Of a DNA stretch of 57,664 bases, positions 8,428 to 17,999 are shown in pieces; position 1 is the first letter of the stretch; each line of letters opens with the position of its first letter. The DNA comes from Gammaproteobacteria bacterium (GTDB taxonomy: Bacteria; Pseudomonadota; Gammaproteobacteria; Burkholderiales; Burkholderiaceae_D): assembly GCA_903970185.1 (NCBI GenBank), contig CAJCIC010000067.1, forward strand, positions 1-57,664. Direction: 5' to 3'. The notes below the pieces were generated by a model, which saw only the letters and a list, made by a program, of their open reading frames with translations, ran no database searches and was not told the DNA's origin. Position numbers and translations under genes: made by a program.

Positions 8428-9618
8428 CTACCCAATGGCCAACGGCAGGCTCGCCAGCGCACGCAGGTAGGGATCGGTTTGCCATTGCGGAAGTCCGGCC
8501 AGGGTCAGCGAGGGGAAAGCCTCGAGCAGTGCCTCGATAGCCACGGGTGCGACAAGCCTCGCGAGCGGGGCGCCAAGGCAATAGTGAATGCCGCTGCCAA
8601 ACGCGACGTGCTCGTTTGGGCTGCGCTCGATATCGAAGGTATCGGCGTTCGGAAACGCAGCTGAATCGCGATTGGCCGAACCCAGCACCGCCGTGACGGC
8701 ATCGCCTGCCTTGAGCGCGACGCCAGCAAGCTCAGTGTCAGCGGCCGCATAGCGGTCAACCAGTTGCGCCGGGGCGTCAAAACGCATCATCTCTTCGATC
8801 GCAACCGGAATCTTCTGCGGCGCCTCGCGCAATGCCTGCCACATGCCTGGCGTCTTGATCAGATTGAGCACCCCTGAACAAATCAGAAAGGTCGTCGACA
8901 GATAGCCCGCAATCACAAGGTTCACCGCACTTTGCTGGGCTTCTTCAAATGACATGCCGGCGCCTAATCCGGCTCTCGCCATGGAGGGCACCATGCCCGT
9001 GAGTTCGGCATGCGCCGGGCACAGGCGCATGAGCGCCTGAAAGTAAGCGCCCAAAGCCAAGGCGCAGGTGCCGGCCATGCCCTTGGCGCTTGCCGATGCG
9101 GTGATGTCATGGCCGGCAAGAGCACCGCCGACCCACGTCGACACGGCCTGGCTATCCGCTCCCGGAATGCCAAGCACCGAGAGCAGGACGCTCGCCGGAA
9201 GCGGCGTTGCAAAATCTGCGACGAGCTCAATGCGGCGCGACACCCGCGCATTGGCGATCAGAAGGCCGGCCTTCTGGCTTGCGAGTGCAGGCGCCTGGGT
9301 AATCGCGCTTGCAAAGAGTCCGTCAAGAATCGGCCGGACCACGTTGTGGCGCGGCGGGTCCATCGAGAACACGCCAGGCGGCAATGTCGAGAGCACGGTT
9401 TTTACCGGCGCCTGCGCGTTTTGTGCGGGGGGACTCTTCAGAAAGAGATCGGTCGCGGTGAGGACGGTCTTGACGTCCTCATGGCGAAAGACCCAATAGC
9501 TGCCGTAAGGCGCAACCTTGGCAACCGGTGCCTCTTTTCTGAACTGCGCGTAGACCGCGTACGGATCGGCGAGAAACGCCGGATCGTGAGGATTGAAGGC
9601 AGTGACGTCAAATGCCAT
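8428..9618 (-). CDS. Cytochrome P450
   Basis: 396 residues, typical of soluble bacterial P450s. The heme-binding loop FGSGIHYCLGAPLARL places the thiolate Cys at residue 347. The K-helix ExxR motif is EEMMR. The I-helix motif reads AGYLST, lacking the second threonine of the common AGxDTT form. The start codon overlaps the stop of the DyP peroxidase gene (TGATG), so translation of the two is coupled. No ferredoxin or reductase gene is nearby. The substrate is unknown; pairing with a peroxidase suggests shared peroxide or heme chemistry, which is inference. Confidence 0.88.
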   Translation of the reverse strand: MAFDVTAFNPHDPAFLADPYAVYAQFRKEAPVAKVAPYGSYWVFRHEDVKTVLTATDLFLKSPPAQNAQAPVKTVLSTLPPGVFSMDPPRHNVVRPILDGLFASAITQAPALASQKAGLLIANARVSRRIELVADFATPLPASVLLSVLGIPGADSQAVSTWVGGALAGHDITASASAKGMAGTCALALGAYFQALMRLCPAHAELTGMVPSMARAGLGAGMSFEEAQQSAVNLVIAGYLSTTFLICSGVLNLIKTPGMWQALREAPQKIPVAIEEMMRFDAPAQLVDRYAAADTELAGVALKAGDAVTAVLGSANRDSAAFPNADTFDIERSPNEHVAFGSGIHYCLGAPLARLVAPVAIEALLEAFPSLTLAGLPQWQTDPYLRALASLPLAIG

Positions 9619-11510
9619 CAGGGTGACCCGGAAAACGCATTGGACGCGAGCGCGCGCAGCCCCGACAAGCCGGGCATCAGGATATAGAGCGCGCCCTTGG
9701 TCGTGACCAGCTGCGGCACGTAAAACGAAATCGGCAAGGGCCGTCCGATCACAGGAATCGAGAAGGTGCCACCACTTGACGAGAGGATCGGGTCGCTGCC
9801 ATTGATCTCGCCGGTGGTTGCGATGTTCTTGTTGGCCCAGACGTTGAGCATGAACTCGAACTGCATCTCCAGATCGCCACAGATGAAAAGACCGAAAAGG
9901 CCGCGCTTCTCGGCAGGATTCTCGGCAGGATCCGCACCGGCGTCGAACTTGCTGCCGTAGGCCATGCCGCGGCGGATCAGGCGGCGACTGTGCGGCTTGC
10001 CGGTGACCAGGGCGCCACGCGGATTGAGCCTGCGAATGTGCGCGCCGATCGGGCAGCGGCTGCCGTCGAAGTCATCGAAATAGGTGCTGTTGGCCGCGTT
10101 CGGTGCGAAGTCGAAGTTATTCAAGTGATCGAACGCCATGGTGTTGCGCGGTGCCTCGGGACTCAGGATGAGCGGCTCGCCGTTGCGCCAGCGGCCCATC
10201 AGTTTGGCTGCCACCCACTCGCGATCGACACCAAAGCGCGCGCTGACTTCAGTCAGAAGCGTCTCGAAGCCAGCCACGTCCTGCTCGAGTACGCGCACGG
10301 CAGCGTAGGTGGCGTTGTTGCCCAGTGCCGCGGGCAAATTGCCAAGGAAATTGCCGCCGTACTGGTTGATGTAGCCGCAACCGAGCAGAAATTCACCCGG
10401 CGAGGCCTCGGGCTGCATATCCGGACGCCCCTTCGATGGCACGCCGGCGATGCGCGGCTGGCCGATCGAATCCCTGTAGCCGAAATGGACTTCGTCCTTG
10501 GGCAGCGCTTTGGCGTCATCGGTGGAGACCAGCGTCACGCCAAAAGCCTCGAAAAGCGGCTTGAGCTCGGCCGTGGTGTCGTTGAGGACATGCAGATGTC
10601 CCGGCGCTGCGAAAAGGGACAAGAGCGCATGAATCACCGCGCCTGGCGGATTGAAGGTCCAGTTCGAAGGCGCATTGGTGCCGCTATCGCCAAGCTGGCT
10701 CGCGCGCACAACCGGTCCCTCCCGATACGCCTGCGTAAACAGCGCGAGCGTCGCATCGGCTACGCCAAGCGCGCCCAAGCCATCGTGGGTTAGGCCCACG
10801 GTCAGGCAGCGCGTGGGCCTGGCATCGTGCCACGGGCTGGCCGCTGAAATCTTGGGGCCGGGGCTGTCATCGGTGAGCGCGCCAATAAAGCCGCGCGCCT
10901 TTTGCGCATCGGTAAATGCCAGCGCGAAATGGCGCGCGGCCTCGGCTCGAAAGCCGCGCACGACGTTTGCCTGGATATCCTTCAGATCGACTTCGGGGGG
11001 CGGCACAATTGCCGGCGCAGGCGCCGGTGGCAATGTGCGGCGGCTGCCAATGATGTCGATCACCGTAGCGCGGCCATAGGCCGACCAGGGCTGCGCCTTC
11101 GCGAGGTTGTTGGCCTGGATGAATTGCCAGAATTCGTCGGGATAGCTCGACACCGGCAGCGGCGGCGCGCCCGCGACAAATTCGAGGATGGCGGTGAAAA
11201 CATCGCCCATCACCGCCACGAAATCCATGATGTAGGAGCGCAGGTCGCCATCGAACTCGGTAATGACAAGCAGCATCGAGCCATCCGGGGTCGGCACAAA
11301 GCGCGCGAAGTGGACGTAGTGAAGTCCGCCCAGGGCCTCGCGCACGGTCGACATCTGTCCTGCCACCGTGGCCAGCAATGCCGGCATTTGCGCGGGGCTC
11401 TTTAAGCGCAGGAAAAGGTTCAAGCCCTGCATCACGTTTTCGACTGCGCTCGCGGCGGCGGGCGCGCTGGGATAGGCCTGGGTGTCAGGCGTTATTCGCG
11501 TGTCGTGCAT
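9618..11510 (-). CDS. DyP-type heme peroxidase with long N-terminal extension
   Basis: 630 residues, longer than most DyPs because about 170 residues precede the peroxidase core. That N-terminal part (LRLKSPAQMPALLATVAGQM, then VHFARFVP) looks like a ferredoxin-fold stress-responsive or dimeric barrel domain. The core has the distal Asp in GYRDSIGQP, a deviation from the canonical GxxDG in which Gly is replaced by Ser. The proximal heme ligand His is at residue 491 in CPIGAHIRRLNPR. No signal peptide is visible, so it is probably cytoplasmic. It is the first gene of a two-gene operon with the P450. Confidence 0.85.
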   Translation of the reverse strand: MHDTRITPDTQAYPSAPAAASAVENVMQGLNLFLRLKSPAQMPALLATVAGQMSTVREALGGLHYVHFARFVPTPDGSMLLVITEFDGDLRSYIMDFVAVMGDVFTAILEFVAGAPPLPVSSYPDEFWQFIQANNLAKAQPWSAYGRATVIDIIGSRRTLPPAPAPAIVPPPEVDLKDIQANVVRGFRAEAARHFALAFTDAQKARGFIGALTDDSPGPKISAASPWHDARPTRCLTVGLTHDGLGALGVADATLALFTQAYREGPVVRASQLGDSGTNAPSNWTFNPPGAVIHALLSLFAAPGHLHVLNDTTAELKPLFEAFGVTLVSTDDAKALPKDEVHFGYRDSIGQPRIAGVPSKGRPDMQPEASPGEFLLGCGYINQYGGNFLGNLPAALGNNATYAAVRVLEQDVAGFETLLTEVSARFGVDREWVAAKLMGRWRNGEPLILSPEAPRNTMAFDHLNNFDFAPNAANSTYFDDFDGSRCPIGAHIRRLNPRGALVTGKPHSRRLIRRGMAYGSKFDAGADPAENPAEKRGLFGLFICGDLEMQFEFMLNVWANKNIATTGEINGSDPILSSSGGTFSIPVIGRPLPISFYVPQLVTTKGALYILMPGLSGLRALASNAFSGSP

Positions 11511-11773
11511 AAGAGACTAAGTGCCCTGTTCCTAAAGTCATGCGGCGGAATTGTCCGGTGCCGCGTGCTATGTTACGAATCGCGAGCGCGCTGCACAACG
11601 TGAATATTCCCTAATACGTGCATGCTGCAGAAGCGTCGCGCAGGGGGTTCGCAGGTGCTTGCGCGAAGGCTGGCCAGGAAACGACGGCGCGTCAAGGGAG
11701 ATTCGATGCAGTGCCATACGGGCGCGGCAAGACCGGCCACTGGAATCGGGCCCTCCAGACGAGCGAGCGGTTA

Positions 11774-14700
11774 ATGGCGCACGCGCTTTCGAGCTACGTG
11801 CCGCATCTGCTCTGGCAGCGTCTTGCCAACGGTCAGCCTTTTACCGCGCACGAGGCGAGCGCCATGCCCGCGGCCGTCATGATCAGCGACCTGCAGGGGT
11901 TCACCGGCCTTGTCGACACCTTTCACCGCGCCGGCAGAAAAGGTCTTGAAGAGCTGACCGCCGCGCTTAACGGCTATTTCGCCGATCTCGTCGAAGTCGT
12001 CAACGACTATGGCGGCGACGTGCTGTATGTCGCCGGGGATGGGTTTTTCTGCTTCTGGCCGCAGCAGGCGGGCGAGCCGCTAGGCGATGCGGTGCTGCGT
12101 TCAGTGCAGGCCGGTCTTGCCGTGCAGGCCAGGCTCAACGGCCGCAGGGCAGGCTATGGTGAAGAGTTTGCAACGCGCATTGGCATTGGCGCCGGGCCGC
12201 TGACGGTGACCTTTGCCGGCGGCTTGAATGGCCGCTGGGAATTGATTGCAACCGGCGAGGCGCTGCGCGATGGCGTTCGTGCCGAGCGCATCGCCAAAAG
12301 TGGCGATGTCGCGGTCTCGCAACATGCCTTCTCGCTTTTGGGTGAGCGCTGTCAGGCGACACCGATCGCCTTGGGTCACTTCGCCATCAGCCAGGTCAAG
12401 GCACCCCTGCCGCAGATCCCCGCGCCCGCGCGCCATGCGCTCGATAACGAAGCGGAACTGCTGCGGCCGTTTCTGCCGCCGGCGGTGTTGCATCGCATGA
12501 TCGCGCCCGAGCCCGAATGGCTCGCCGAATTGCGCACTGTGACGGTGATGATGGTCGATTTGCCAACGCTTGATCATCGCGATCCGAAAAGCGTGGCCCA
12601 GACCCACCAGAGCGTGCTGGCCATCCAGGAGGCGGTGGAACGCTTTGAGGGCACGATCAAGCTCGATGTCGACGACAAGGGCATATTGCTGATGGTCGTG
12701 TTTGGCCTGCCGCCACGCGCGCATGAAGATGACGCCCAGCGCGCAGTGTTTGCGGCCTGGGCCGTGCAGGCCACGCTCGAGGCGCACGCTTTGACCTGCG
12801 GCATCGGCATTGCCACCGGGCGCTGCTTTTGCGGCCCGGTGGGCAGCGACCTGCGCCGCGAGTACGTGCTGCGCGGCCCGGTCATCAACCTCGCTGCGCG
12901 CCTGATGCAGGCCACGCGCAGCTATGTCGCCTGCGACGACGTCACGGTCGAGGCGGTGCGCGGGCGCGTCGACTTCGAGGCGCTGCCGCCGATTACCCTC
13001 AAGTGGAAGCCGCAGCCCGTGCCGGTTTTTCGGGCGATCTCGAAAACGCAGCCGCGCCGCCGCGTTGAAGCGGCCCTGATCGGACGCGTGCTCGAGCAGG
13101 AGTATCTGAATGCACGCCTGATTGCACTCGCCCAGGACCGGCGCAACAGCACCGTGCTTGTCGAAGCCGAAGCGGGCCTTGGCAAGTCGACGCTGGTTGC
13201 CGCGCTCGGAAAGCCAGCAGCGGCGCTCGAAGTCAGGACCTTTGTCGCGGCGGCCGATTCGATCGAGCGCTCGACTGCCTACTACGCCTGGCGCGGCGTC
13301 TTCGCGCAGCTGCTGGGCGTCGCAGGCGATGCCGATCTGGTCACGGCGCGCGAGCGCATTGCACAGTACCTCGAGCGCGTGCCCGAGGTCGAGCGTCTCA
13401 TGCCGCTGCTATCGAGCGTCTTGCCGATGCAATTTGCCGACAACGAATTGACGCGCGAGATGACAGGCGACGTGCGCGCTGACAATACCGTGCATCTGCT
13501 CACGCGCCTGTTGCTTGACGCAAGCGAGAAAGCCCCTTCGCTGCTCATCGTCGAAGACGCGCACTGGCTTGATTCGAGTTCGTGGTCGCTGCTCTTTAGC
13601 GTGCTCAAAAGCGTACGGCCGCTATTGACCGTCATCACCAGCCGGCCCGAATCGGCGCAGTCTGACCCCAACTACCGCCGCCTGATCGACTTGCCCTCGT
13701 GCGAGCGGCTGCGCCTTGAGAGCCTCTCGCTTGAGCAGACCGTGGCCTTGATCCAAAGGCGCCTGGGGGTAGCCCAGGTGCCCGAAGCGCTGGCCCGCTT
13801 CGCCCAGGAGCGCGTATCCGGACACCCGTTTTTTTGCGAGGAGCTGATTCGCGCCATGGTCGATTCGGGCGCGATCGCCGTGACCGATGGCCAATGCACC
13901 GTGGGTGATCTCGATCTGCTCGGGTTGCCGACCACGGTCGAAGGCGTGATCCTGAGCCGGCTTGATCGGCTCACGGCCAACCAGCAGTTGTGCCTGAAGA
14001 TCGGCGCGGTTTTCGGGCGCACGTTCTTGTCGCGCGCCCTGATTGACACCCACCCCATTGAGAATGAGCGCGAACACATTGCGGCTCACCTCGCGGTGCT
14101 CGCCGAACTCGATCTGACCGAGCTCGACTTTGGTGATACCGAGCTTGCCTATCGTTTCAAGCACGTCATCACGCAGGAAGTCACCTACGACCTGATGCCG
14201 CTCGCGCAGCGCCAGCCGCTGCACCGTGCTGTTGCCGAATGGCACGAGAAGGCCTACCAGGCCGACCTGGCGCCGCATTTTGCGCTGCTTGCCTATCACT
14301 GGGAGCGCGCCGAAGTCGCCGAGCGCGCAGCCTCCTATTACGAACGTGCAGGCCAGCAGGCGTTACGGGCCGGGGCCTTCAAGGAAGCGCAGCTTTTCTT
14401 CGACAAGCTGATGCGGCTCGCACAGTCCGGCGGGCTCGGGCGCGACGCCGTGCGCCACGCCCTGTGGGAAAAGGGCCTGGGCACCGCCTGGTATTTCCTG
14501 GGCGATCTGAAGCAAAGCCGCGTGCACATCGAAAATGCCCTGGTCGAGCTCGACCGCCGCGTGCCGATGGGCACCAGCCAGGCGCAGCGCGCGCTTCTGG
14601 CTGCAGCACTCGTGCAGCTCGCCCACCGCATCCTTCCCGAGCGCTTTCTTGGACGGCGTATTGCCGAGCAGGTGCGGCGCGAGGAAGCCGTCAATTGCTA

Positions 14701-15874
14701 CACCACGCTCGCGCAGATCTACTATCTCGACGGCGAGCCTGCGCCGGTATTGGCCTATCTGACCGTGCGCGGCCTTAACGTTGGCGAAGAGGCCGGTCCC
14801 TCCCCCGGCCTCGCGCGCATTCTGGTCATGGTCGCGGTGATCGCAGGCCTGATGGGCCGGCAAAGCTGGGCCGACTGGTACGCGAGGCGCGCCATGGCCA
14901 TGGCCCAGCAGCAAAGCCATTACGTTGCCGCCGCCTACGTCTGCCATATCCAGGCGCTGCTTGAAGCGCAGCGCGGCAACTGGCTAGACGCCAAAGCCTC
15001 CAACCTCAAGACCATGGCGCTGATCCAGGAAATTGGCGATTACAACCTCGAGGCCGAAGCCTGGGTGGTGCGCGCCACCGTCAATCTCTGCGAAGGCAAT
15101 TTTCTTGCGGCGCCCAACGCGTGGCAAAACGCGCGGCGGCTGGCCACGCGCAACGGCAATCAGCAGATCATCTGCTGGAGCTATCTCGACGAGGTCGACA
15201 CGGCCGTTGGCGTGGGCGACGCCGAAGCGGCTCAAGCGGCACTCGACGCTGCGCTTGCCATTGCGACACCTCCAACCGATGGCGGGACACTGATCGACAA
15301 GGCCCGCGCGCTCGCCATGACGCGTCTGCGCCAGCGGCGCTACCAGGACGCCATTGCTGCAGCCGACGAGGTCATCGCCCACGTCTCGCGCCAGCCGCCA
15401 ACCGGTTACCACTGGGCCGACTATGCGGCCTCGGCGGTCGAGGTCTACCTGCGCGTGCTTGGCACGGCGTCAGCGGCCGAGTTCGATGCCCGTGGCGACC
15501 TGATCGGGAAGGCCAGGCGCGGCGTTGCCATCGTGCGCCGGCTCGCCAGGATCTTCTGGAACGTGCGTCCGCGCGCGCACCTTCTGAAGGGTCTGCTGGA
15601 GGCGCGCGAGCAACGCATTGACGATGCCATCGCGTCGTTTCGGCGCGCGCAAAAGCTGGCGCAGGACATGCGCATGCCCTATGAGGAAGCGCGCGCCTTA
15701 GTCGAGATCGCTGAGATTGCGCCCGATGAGCCACGACCGGCGGAGACGGAACGGGCGATTACGCTTTTCGGCCAGCTTGGCGCGGAATTCGAGCGCCGCC
15801 GCGCACTCGTGCTTCAGGGGCGTGGGGCACAACCTGGCGCAAAGGAATCGTCAATCTCGCAACTGGCGAGCTAG
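11774..15874 (+). CDS. Soluble adenylyl cyclase-like protein (two cyclase domains, NTPase, TPR-like repeats)
   Basis: 1366 residues from the ATG at 11774; an upstream in-frame ATG at 11618 would add a low-complexity stretch. Two class III cyclase homology domains come first. C1 (about 30-190) has metal Asps in MISDLQGFTGL and GDVLYVAGDGFFCFW. C2 (about 250-420) carries RREYVLRGPVINLAARLM with the transition-state Asn and Arg. A P-loop NTPase follows: Walker A EAGLGKST near 466 and Walker B LLIVEDAHW near 590. Helical repeats fill the rest. This C1-C2-NTPase-repeat order is that of mammalian soluble adenylyl cyclase (ADCY10). C1 lacks the NxxxR pair, so one composite site is likely. The next gene is a Crp/Fnr regulator with cAMP-type contacts. 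Confidence 0.8.
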   Translation: MAHALSSYVPHLLWQRLANGQPFTAHEASAMPAAVMISDLQGFTGLVDTFHRAGRKGLEELTAALNGYFADLVEVVNDYGGDVLYVAGDGFFCFWPQQAGEPLGDAVLRSVQAGLAVQARLNGRRAGYGEEFATRIGIGAGPLTVTFAGGLNGRWELIATGEALRDGVRAERIAKSGDVAVSQHAFSLLGERCQATPIALGHFAISQVKAPLPQIPAPARHALDNEAELLRPFLPPAVLHRMIAPEPEWLAELRTVTVMMVDLPTLDHRDPKSVAQTHQSVLAIQEAVERFEGTIKLDVDDKGILLMVVFGLPPRAHEDDAQRAVFAAWAVQATLEAHALTCGIGIATGRCFCGPVGSDLRREYVLRGPVINLAARLMQATRSYVACDDVTVEAVRGRVDFEALPPITLKWKPQPVPVFRAISKTQPRRRVEAALIGRVLEQEYLNARLIALAQDRRNSTVLVEAEAGLGKSTLVAALGKPAAALEVRTFVAAADSIERSTAYYAWRGVFAQLLGVAGDADLVTARERIAQYLERVPEVERLMPLLSSVLPMQFADNELTREMTGDVRADNTVHLLTRLLLDASEKAPSLLIVEDAHWLDSSSWSLLFSVLKSVRPLLTVITSRPESAQSDPNYRRLIDLPSCERLRLESLSLEQTVALIQRRLGVAQVPEALARFAQERVSGHPFFCEELIRAMVDSGAIAVTDGQCTVGDLDLLGLPTTVEGVILSRLDRLTANQQLCLKIGAVFGRTFLSRALIDTHPIENEREHIAAHLAVLAELDLTELDFGDTELAYRFKHVITQEVTYDLMPLAQRQPLHRAVAEWHEKAYQADLAPHFALLAYHWERAEVAERAASYYERAGQQALRAGAFKEAQLFFDKLMRLAQSGGLGRDAVRHALWEKGLGTAWYFLGDLKQSRVHIENALVELDRRVPMGTSQAQRALLAAALVQLAHRILPERFLGRRIAEQVRREEAVNCYTTLAQIYYLDGEPAPVLAYLTVRGLNVGEEAGPSPGLARILVMVAVIAGLMGRQSWADWYARRAMAMAQQQSHYVAAAYVCHIQALLEAQRGNWLDAKASNLKTMALIQEIGDYNLEAEAWVVRATVNLCEGNFLAAPNAWQNARRLATRNGNQQIICWSYLDEVDTAVGVGDAEAAQAALDAALAIATPPTDGGTLIDKARALAMTRLRQRRYQDAIAAADEVIAHVSRQPPTGYHWADYAASAVEVYLRVLGTASAAEFDARGDLIGKARRGVAIVRRLARIFWNVRPRAHLLKGLLEAREQRIDDAIASFRRAQKLAQDMRMPYEEARALVEIAEIAPDEPRPAETERAITLFGQLGAEFERRRALVLQGRGAQPGAKESSISQLAS

Positions 15875-15889
15875 ACCTCGTGCAAAGAA

Positions 15890-15904
15890 TGTGAACTTTT
15901 CACG
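15890..15904. promoter_or_regulatory. TGTGA-type palindrome overlapping the Crp/Fnr gene promoter
   Basis: TGTGAACTTTTCACG contains the exact inverted repeat GTGAA-N3-TTCAC. It coincides with the -35 region of a plausible promoter whose -10 is TATAGA at 15912-15917 (16-bp spacer), 52 bp before the ATG at 15957. The Crp/Fnr protein downstream has the RExxxR recognition helix that reads TGTGA half sites, so autoregulation is likely. The half-site spacing is one base shorter than in a classical CRP site. Confidence 0.5.
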
Positions 15905-15956
15905 CTGCGCGTATAGACTGTGCACGATTCCTGAAAGCCCCACCTGCGCCCAAGCC

Positions 15957-16604
15957 ATGCCGCCTGATCCCTCAGAAGCCCCAGCGACCCCGCTTGACTC
16001 CGATTTGCTGCGCAAGATTTCCGGGACCGGTCAAATCCGCAATTTCCCTGCGCGCGCCATCATCCTCAACGAGGGTGATCCGGGCGACTCGCTGTACATC
16101 ATATTGTCCGGAAAAGTGAAGGCTTACTCGGTGAGCCCGGGCGGCAAGGAAGTCGTGTTCAATATTCTTGGCGCCGGCGAATATCTGGGTGAGCTCGCGC
16201 TCGATGGCGGCGTGCGCTCGGCATCAGTCATGACGCTTGAGCCCACGACCTGCTCGGTGGTGCAAGGCGAGAGCCTGAGAAAGTTCGTCTCCCAGCATCC
16301 GGACTTCGCCCTTAACCTGATCAAGAAACTGATCCGCCTCGTGCGGCACTCGACCGAAAACGTCAAGGGCCTCGCGCTTGAAGATGTCTATGGCCGCGTC
16401 GTCAGACTTCTGCTGGCGCATGCGGTGACGGTTGACGGCCAGCTCGTTGTGCGCGAGCGCCTGACCCAGCAAGACATTGCCGATCGCGTCGGCTCGTCGC
16501 GCGAGATGGTGAGCCGCGTCTTCAAGGAATTGCAGCGCGGCAACTACATCACGGTCGACGGCAAACAGATCTTCTTCCTGAAAAGGCCGCCTGCCGCCTG
16601 GTAG
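15957..16604 (+). CDS. Crp/Fnr family transcription regulator, probably cAMP-responsive
   Basis: 215 residues from the ATG at 15957; the frame is open upstream but runs back through the cyclase gene. The N-terminal cyclic-nucleotide domain shows GDPGDSLYIILSGKVKAY and a phosphate-binding cassette LGELALDGGVRSASV. The latter keeps the Gly-Glu and Arg-Ser that contact cAMP in E. coli CRP. No N-terminal cysteine cluster is present, which argues against an oxygen-sensing FNR. The C-terminal helix-turn-helix LTQQDIADRVGSSREMVSRV has Arg-Glu and Arg at the three base-contacting positions of CRP. It starts 82 bp after the cyclase gene. The cAMP link is inferred from residues and context. Confidence 0.85.
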   Translation: MPPDPSEAPATPLDSDLLRKISGTGQIRNFPARAIILNEGDPGDSLYIILSGKVKAYSVSPGGKEVVFNILGAGEYLGELALDGGVRSASVMTLEPTTCSVVQGESLRKFVSQHPDFALNLIKKLIRLVRHSTENVKGLALEDVYGRVVRLLLAHAVTVDGQLVVRERLTQQDIADRVGSSREMVSRVFKELQRGNYITVDGKQIFFLKRPPAAW

Positions 16605-16786
16605 CGCAGCTTCCCCAGGACCGCCCGGCCCACGGCGGGCAGTCGGTGCCGCGCCAAGCACCGCTGACGAGAAGCGCAGCGATGCGCATTCGTTACCCTT
16701 CTTGTCGCCATATGCTGATAAACACCCCCGGAATCCCGCGCACAACTGCCCGAATCGGGTAATATTGCACTGCAACAAAACCGACC

Positions 16787-17440
16787 ATGTCCCTCGACGA
16801 ACAGATCAAACAACGCCTGGACGCGGCGCGCTTGAATTCCATCCCGATCAAGGAGCTAAGCGAGGCCGACCGCCCAAAACTGCTCGCCCACCTTCTCGCC
16901 TTGGGCAAGGAAGACCGCTATCTGCGCTTCGGCGGGCCCTTAGGCGATGCCGTTATCGAGCACTATGTCGCCGGCATCAACCTCGAGCGCGATCGGGTCT
17001 TCGGTGTTTTCGACCATCGCCTTGACGTTGTTGCGGCGGGTCACTTCGCCCACATGCCCGATGCGACGGGCTCGGATGCCACCTCGCGCTCTGCGGAGTT
17101 CGGCCTCTCGGTTGCAGAAAACGGACGCGGCAAGGGCATCGGCACGGCGCTTTTCGTGCGTGCTGCAACGCATGCGCGCAACGCCGGAATCAACATTCTC
17201 TTCATGCACTGCCTGAGCCAGAACAAGGCCATGATGCACATCGCGCGCAAGGCCGGCATGAAGATTTCGCTCGCCTATGGCGAAGCCGACGCTTTCATTT
17301 CGCTCGAACCCGCAGACGCGGCAAGCCGCATCGCCGAAGCCATGCACGCGCAGATTGCGCTCTTTGACTATGCCGTCAAGGCACAGATCCACGGTGTCGA
17401 GAGCCTGTGGCCGGCCTTTCTTGCGCCCGAATCAGCTTGA
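16787..17440 (+). CDS. GNAT family N-acetyltransferase
   Basis: 217 residues. The acetyl-CoA pyrophosphate loop is visible as VAENGRGKGIGTALFVRA (Q/R-x-x-G-x-G/A type) at about residues 105-122. It is followed by the alpha/beta core (AGINILFMHCLSQNKAMMHI) and the typical late ARKAGM segment. The N-terminal EDRYLRFGGPL resembles GNAT proteins often annotated near acetyl-CoA synthetase-type acetylases. The acceptor is unknown. It stands alone in a 180-bp leader with no clear regulatory element and is followed 34 bp later by the TlpA-like gene. Confidence 0.8.
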   Translation: MSLDEQIKQRLDAARLNSIPIKELSEADRPKLLAHLLALGKEDRYLRFGGPLGDAVIEHYVAGINLERDRVFGVFDHRLDVVAAGHFAHMPDATGSDATSRSAEFGLSVAENGRGKGIGTALFVRAATHARNAGINILFMHCLSQNKAMMHIARKAGMKISLAYGEADAFISLEPADAASRIAEAMHAQIALFDYAVKAQIHGVESLWPAFLAPESA

Positions 17441-17474
17441 GCAGGCACGGCCTGCGCCGCCTATAATCAGTGCC

Positions 17475-17996
17475 ATGAGTTCAGACCCCCAGTTCGGATC
17501 GCGCAAAAGCACCACCTTGATCGCGCTTGCCGCTGCGATCGCGATGCTTGCTGGCGCTGCGAGCTTCCTTTTGCGCGACCAGCACGCGCCAGACCTTGCC
17601 TTGACCTCGATTGAAGGCAAGCGCATCAGCCTTGCCGAACTCAAGGGCCAGGTAGTCCTGGTGAATTTCTGGGCCACGAGTTGCAGCATTTGCGTCCATG
17701 AGATGCCCAAGATGGTCGCAACCTACGAGCATTACCATGGCCAGGGCCTTGAATTGGTTGCGGTCGCCATGCAGTACGACGCGCCAGCCTACATCGTGGA
17801 CTACGCCAGCTCGCGAAAGCTGCCTTTTCCTGTCACCTTCGATGCCAAGGGCGAAGCGGCCAGGAAGTTTGGCGATGTTGATGCGACGCCGACCACCTTC
17901 GTGCTCGACAAGAAGGGCGACATCATCGCGCGCTACGTTGGCGAGCCGGATTTTGCTGCGCTCGATCGCCTAATCGAGACGCAGCTCAAGGCCTAA
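17475..17996 (+). CDS. TlpA/ResA-like thioredoxin-fold protein
   Basis: 173 residues from the ATG at 17475. A single N-terminal membrane span (about residues 13-33) anchors a periplasmic thioredoxin domain. The active site is WATSCSICVHEMP (CxxC with Ser-Ile between) and the cis-Pro loop is ATPTTFVLD. The strand VVLVNFWAT is typical of the TlpA/ResA/peroxiredoxin-like group. Its likely role is thiol reduction in the periplasm, for example for cytochrome c maturation or a secreted enzyme, but no such partner gene is adjacent. It converges on the receiver gene with a 3-bp gap. Confidence 0.82.
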   Translation: MSSDPQFGSRKSTTLIALAAAIAMLAGAASFLLRDQHAPDLALTSIEGKRISLAELKGQVVLVNFWATSCSICVHEMPKMVATYEHYHGQGLELVAVAMQYDAPAYIVDYASSRKLPFPVTFDAKGEAARKFGDVDATPTTFVLDKKGDIIARYVGEPDFAALDRLIETQLKA

Positions 17997-17999
17997 GGC

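Noticed and set aside
15957..16604. Oxygen-sensing FNR identity for the Crp/Fnr gene
   Set aside because: No N-terminal cysteine cluster and no TTGAT-N4-ATCAA box is seen; the ligand pocket and recognition helix look CRP-like.
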